64,000 bases of DNA from Sphagnum compactum (Eukaryota; Bryophyta; Sphagnopsida; Sphagnales). Made by a program: the position numbers and the translations under genes. Below, piece after piece: positions 59,585 through 64,000 of this stretch (its first letter is position 1; each line of letters opens with the position of its first letter). The notes under the pieces are model-generated. The model was given only the letters and a program-made list of their open reading frames with translations. It made no database searches and was not told the origin of the DNA. The stretch covers positions 15,240,855 through 15,304,854 of the forward strand of contig OZ234501.1 of the NCBI GenBank assembly GCA_965153455.1, read 5' to 3'.

Positions 59585-62500
59585 ATGTGGTCGAGGGAGC
59601 TATTCTGTAAGGCAGGGAAGCGAATTCTGCTTCCAGCTCCAGGACAGGGGCCTCCTGTTGCTGCTGCGCAACGTTTAGCTACGAGAGCGGCGGGAGAGTT
59701 CTCGGCTTCCGGAGATGAGGTTGGCGACAGAAATGCCGATGTTTTTGATCGAGAACTCAAGAGCAAGCAGGTAATCTCTAAGCTTCCATGTATTCAGTCT
59801 TGTATCGGATGTATACATGCGATGCATGCATGATTCTTTCAATTAGATTTGTTGAGAAATCTTTCAGAAGATTATGGATCCTTGTGTGTTGAACGACGCA
59901 GAGAGACAGAGCGGCATGGCTCATGCATGAGAGCGATCCGATTCTGGATACGGTGACGGAGAATCTGCTGGATCGACTTCAAGTAAGTGGCTTTACGCCT
60001 GATCATAAATCTTTATGCTGCTGAATATCTCCAACTGTCAGAGCAATTCAATGGATGCTGCTGTGGATTGCAATTTCCGACGTCCATTCTGCAAAAATCT
60101 AAGTTGATAAAAACGAAGACGGGTGTCATGGTCTCTGGATTGCAATTAGGCTGTGATGTTGTGATCCACCAACTGAAATAGCTTGATCCTGGTGGAGGGT
60201 GGCGGATTGCAATTTCTTACGTCCATTCTGCAAAAACCTATGTCAAAAACAAAGATAGTTGTCATGGCATCTAGATTCAGATTGGGCACTGATGATGTGA
60301 TCCACCAACTGCATTAGCTTGATCCTGGTGGAGGATGGTGGATTGCAATTTCTTACATCAATTCTACAAAAACCTACATAACAAATGAATGAGTGAAGAT
60401 GGTTGTCATGGTGTCTAGATTGGGAGTAGGCTGTGATGTTGTGATCCACCAACTGAATTGGCTTGATCCTGGTGGAGGATGGTGGATTGTGATTTCTTAT
60501 GTCCATTCTGCAGAAACTTATGTCGCAAATGAAGACAGTTGTCATGGTGTCTAGATCAGGATTAGGCCCTGATGTTGTGATCCACCAACTGAATTAGCTT
60601 GATCCTGGTGGAGGATGGCAGGATTGCAAGCGTATGTTTCCAACAGCATTAAACTTAGGAGGGGCTCTTGACCATGTGCAGAGAATGCTTCATGGGCGTG
60701 GTATGTATGTGTGTCCATTTCTTTGGAGAAGATGGTGTTCAAGTTTTTTCTCTTTCTTCTCATGTTTTGGTCACTTCTAAACTGCAATATTGTCATGATC
60801 AAAGATTTCCCTGGTTTCCATCTTTGTGAAGGTTGCTATTTAGTGAAGCAAAACTGCTGTGGCTGCTGTGCACTTCATGGCAGGGGGAATTGAGAGGTTG
60901 ATCTCAATGGATACCTCTGTTGATATGATTGGAAGATCCAAGAGGTTGGCAGCCATGGATGGCGTGACTGGAGAGGAGGCCAAAAGTTCAACACTGGAGA
61001 ACATGCAAATAATTGCTGATGAAGAGTACTTACCTTTCCAAGCGGGGTGAGATGAACACTCCCTCCTCCCTGTCTCTCTTTCTTTTTCCTTTTTCCATGT
61101 CAAGGTTTCTGTGTATTGTGTCTTCAGTTAGGTTTTTTGAAAAAAGGCATCATAATCCTTGTCCATGAATTGTTGTACACACTTTTGCAATATCGACCAA
61201 AATCCCTTGCTTTGCTGGGTTTACCTTCTGGATGAAGTATCCAGAGAAAGCAAGTGCTTATGGGAAGAGTTTTAGTGGAACTCTTGAAAGTTAATACAAT
61301 ATCATTGTATGCAGGTGAGTCACTCTCCTGGGATAAGTCCCCGTTGATGCACTCCTTCACATTCTGTGGCACCCTCCTTTAGACCAAACTCAGTAGAGGG
61401 GTTCTTGCCACAAGGCTAAGGAAACTGAAGTTTTATTGTGCAATCTCTGATTGTAAGTCACTTCTGTTCCAAGGCGGGATTTCCCTTCATCAAACGTTGG
61501 GTGGAGCCGTTTTTGTGAACACCAAACCTTAAACCCTGAGTCATGACAAGCTAAGAGCTTAAATGACTCCAATGAGTTCATGGCATCTGAGAGGGCCTTG
61601 GTTGCAAGGAACAAGAGTTGTGAAATTGTGAACTGATATAGGCCATCTCATTTTGTGCTTCTCACAGACTGAAATGTGAAGAGCTGGTTGCTGATATTGT
61701 GCTTTTAAGCTTTCTGATCATACAACTGGATTCTGGCACATGACTAAAGTGCCTCTCCTTATCTGATTTAGGGGTGGTTGATTTTGGTGGGTTATAGTTC
61801 ACTGGATGTGGTGATCAGCTCTTTGGGCCTTCACTGGGTCAATGATCTTCCTGGTGCTATGTCACAGGTACCTTTGCTTGTGTGCACACTAAACATGTGA
61901 TTCTTCTGATTATTTTCACCATTGTTGTGTGTTCATCTAGGCCATGAGCAACCCCAAGCTGTGTCACCAGACAAGCAGAGGATAGATGTCTTACAATTTC
62001 TTGTAGTGAGAAGCTTGACAAGGATGTGAATGGATGCACATGACTGGCTTTTATGTATTGTATCCATAAATTTTGCTGCCTTTGTTGTCTTGTCAGGGCC
62101 CTGAACCTTTGGTATAATGTGAGTAGGTTTGATTAATGTGGCACAAATGGTGCAGTGCAGGACTGCACTGAAACCTGATGGATTGTTTTTGGCTGCCATG
62201 TTTGGAGGCGAAACTCTAAGGTTAAGCTACTGCTATTGAGGGAGGGAGGACTCAGAGGGTGAATTTAGATGAAACTGTTTCATGGAGTGCTGCTAATTCA
62301 TTTGTTCTAAGCTTATTCTGGGTGTACTGCCAAGGTTGTCAAGAAACAGTAATGGAGAGTTTGTGATCTATTTCAATGAGATCTTTGTGAAAAGACATCA
62401 TACAGATACTGGAGAACCAAACTCAAATAAATTTTGTTTATGTGCTTTGTCTTCTTATGTATTTTAAGCAGTTTGATCCATGTGGGCAGCGATATCATGG

Positions 62501-64000
62501 CTTTTCTTGAACTGTTTCAGGGAACTGAGAATAGCATGCACAGTAGCCCAGTTGGAGCGAGAAGGTGGTGTGAGCCCTCGCATCTCCCCCTTGGCCCAGG
62601 TGCATTTGAAAGTTGCTTTTATTGGGTGAATCCTAGTTGGTCTAGGAAAGGTCACACGGCATGATTTGCCTAGGACAGTCAAGAGGGGTGGACTGGGCAG
62701 AGAGAACAAGGGGCGTGCTGAAGTCTTCCATTGGAAATTATAAGCACAGTGTTTCATGATGGAGGTCATATACTGCACTGCCTAGAGAGTTCCTTGTTAG
62801 GTGCACTATTGCCAACATGCTGTAACAGCACTGGTTTGACACACTTTAGCAGCAACCTACAGGATTGAGGCAACATGATTTCTGTATTGATTTTGAGGAA
62901 TCCACCTTGGGTATCAACAGGTGCAGGGGCATAAACTTTCTAGTTTTCTTTAAAAGTGAAATTTGATTTAAGTGCTATGTGGCCACTAAACAGGTCCGAG
63001 ATGCAGGAAACCTGCTGACAAGGGCAGGCTTTGCACTGCCAACTGTTGATGTGGATGAGTATACAGTTCGATATCCCAGTGGTATGTTGCCAAGTTTTCA
63101 GAAACTTCTGCATGAAGATAAATGATGTATCGTAAATATGCGTGTATGCCAGATTATCATTCGGAACCTGCTCCTGACAAGCATTGCATGTTCTGCAACA
63201 GTTGCAGCACACCATGGTCTTTGAAACTTGGAATATCTGAGAATGAGAGAAATATGAGACTTGGAGATGAACTCATAGAACTCTTCCTACAACCATGTAA
63301 CCTGTCAGATTGTCATCTTTTTGTATTTTGATGTATTGGCAAGGGGTGATTTACAGCCATGGAGTTGATTGAGCACTTGCGTAGTATGGGGGAAGTTAAT
63401 GCAGTTCGCCAGAGGAGCTTGGTAAGACATGGATAGAGTTATGAATGTACCTTCTAATTGGAAAGCAATCATGTGCGGCATGGCCAGCTCAATAGGCATC
63501 TGACATGACAAACACTTCAAAGTGCACCCTATGGCCACAAGAGTAACCAATCTGGCCAGGAAATGTCCTACAGAAGTACTTTCATGATCTGTTTCTGATT
63601 TCTCTTTGTTGAACCCCCTTCTCATGATGAAAAGTGTATGTTTACTAGGTTATGAGCAGGGATACTGCTCTAGCAACTGCATCCATATATCAGTCAATGT
63701 TTGGGGAATCTGATGGCACCATTCCTGCCACATTTCAGGTGGGTCCCTCATCTCCCTTAATGGAGATCATTATGTAACATGTTTTATTCCAGTGTTCAAA
63801 TTCTTGCTTGAGATGCTCACATTAATAGGAAACTGATGATGTAAGCTTTGGGATTGCCTGCTTTCACTTTTTCATGTTTCATGAGGTTTTTGGGAGTTTA
63901 ATGCCATAAGTAGCATATAAACAAAATGTCACTGACATACTATTCAATGCAAGTGGAAATGGAGGATACTTGTCTCAAAGCTTTTTGTGTTGCAGGTGAT
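59585..64000 (+). CDS. NDUFAF5: Mitochondrial methyltransferase-like complex I assembly factor (NDUFAF5 type), 3' end outside window
   Basis: Exons in phase: 59585-59770, 59902-59982, 60622-60700, 60884-61046, 61798-61867, 62156-62220, 62521-62599, 62994-63081, 63357-63421, 63649-63738 and the first bases of the next at 63996. About 60 residues of presequence precede [10 protein letters not shown] and [13 protein letters not shown]. Then come a degenerate SAM motif ([11 protein letters not shown]), [71 protein letters not shown] and DGTIPATFQ. The animal homologue hydroxylates an Arg of complex I subunit NDUFS7 during assembly. The same role in mitochondria is inferred here. The exon starting at 63996 should encode the YMTGW region. 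Intron 2 carries tandem repeats that include the exon 3 acceptor. Confidence 0.93.
60055..60630. repeat. Tandem repeat, 136-144 bp unit, about 4 copies, in NDUFAF5-like intron 2
   Basis: CTTGATCCTGGTGGAGG occurs at about 60182, 60318, 60462 and 60598. Each is preceded by TGTGATCCACCAACTG and (in the first three) followed by GATTG(C/T)(A/G)ATTTCTTA and GTCCATTCTGCA-like sequence. The last copy runs into the splice acceptor and exon 3. Confidence 0.93.

Overview
This is nuclear DNA from a land plant. Genes are split by GT-AG introns. The window encodes a chloroplast chlorophyll-synthesis enzyme, a chloroplast-type cyclophilin and COP9 signalosome subunit 1, and telobox-like AAACCCTAA motifs lie upstream of several genes. 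A kinase with an N-terminal helical (DUF1221/MLKL-like) region, together with the general look of the proteins, makes me lean towards a non-seed plant such as a bryophyte or lycophyte. That is an inference; I cannot name the species.

Layout. 1-1928 (+): 3' half of an NRAMP-family metal transporter. 2667-5910 (-): chloroplast cyclophilin, 7 exons, convergent with the transporter. 5911-12358: AT-rich intergenic DNA with tandem duplications. 12359-15127 (+): SIK1/Hippo-type STE20 kinase, two exons. 15128-20927: AT-rich, no gene seen, with a 53-bp minisatellite. 20928-23088 (-): Mg-protoporphyrin IX monomethyl ester cyclase (CRD1/AcsF type), 5 exons. 25408-28593 (-): F-box protein with a long unrecognised N-terminal exon. 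30085-36863: a decayed non-LTR retrotransposon coding region bounded by long imperfect inverted repeats, with an 879-bp solo LTR inserted in its reverse transcriptase. 38075-43607: peroxidase gene fragments, dispersed direct repeats and a Helitron-type PIF1 helicase pseudogene with a candidate 3' terminus. 45572-49933 (+): mid-SUN protein. 52475-54786 (+): the helical-domain kinase. 56765-59179 (-): COP9 signalosome subunit 1, divergent from 59585-64000+ (+), a mitochondrial complex I assembly methyltransferase of the NDUFAF5 type that runs off the right edge.

The host genes are unrelated housekeeping, photosynthesis and signalling genes; I see no operon-like functional cluster. The most unusual feature is the LINE-type coding region between inverted repeats (30085-36863). 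Next are the solo LTR inside it, the transduplicated peroxidase fragments near the Helitron remnant, and a tandem repeat in the NDUFAF5-like gene whose unit includes the exon 3 splice acceptor.

All exon borders were placed by hand from GT-AG sites, reading phase and family similarity recalled from memory. No alignment, transcript or database search was run.
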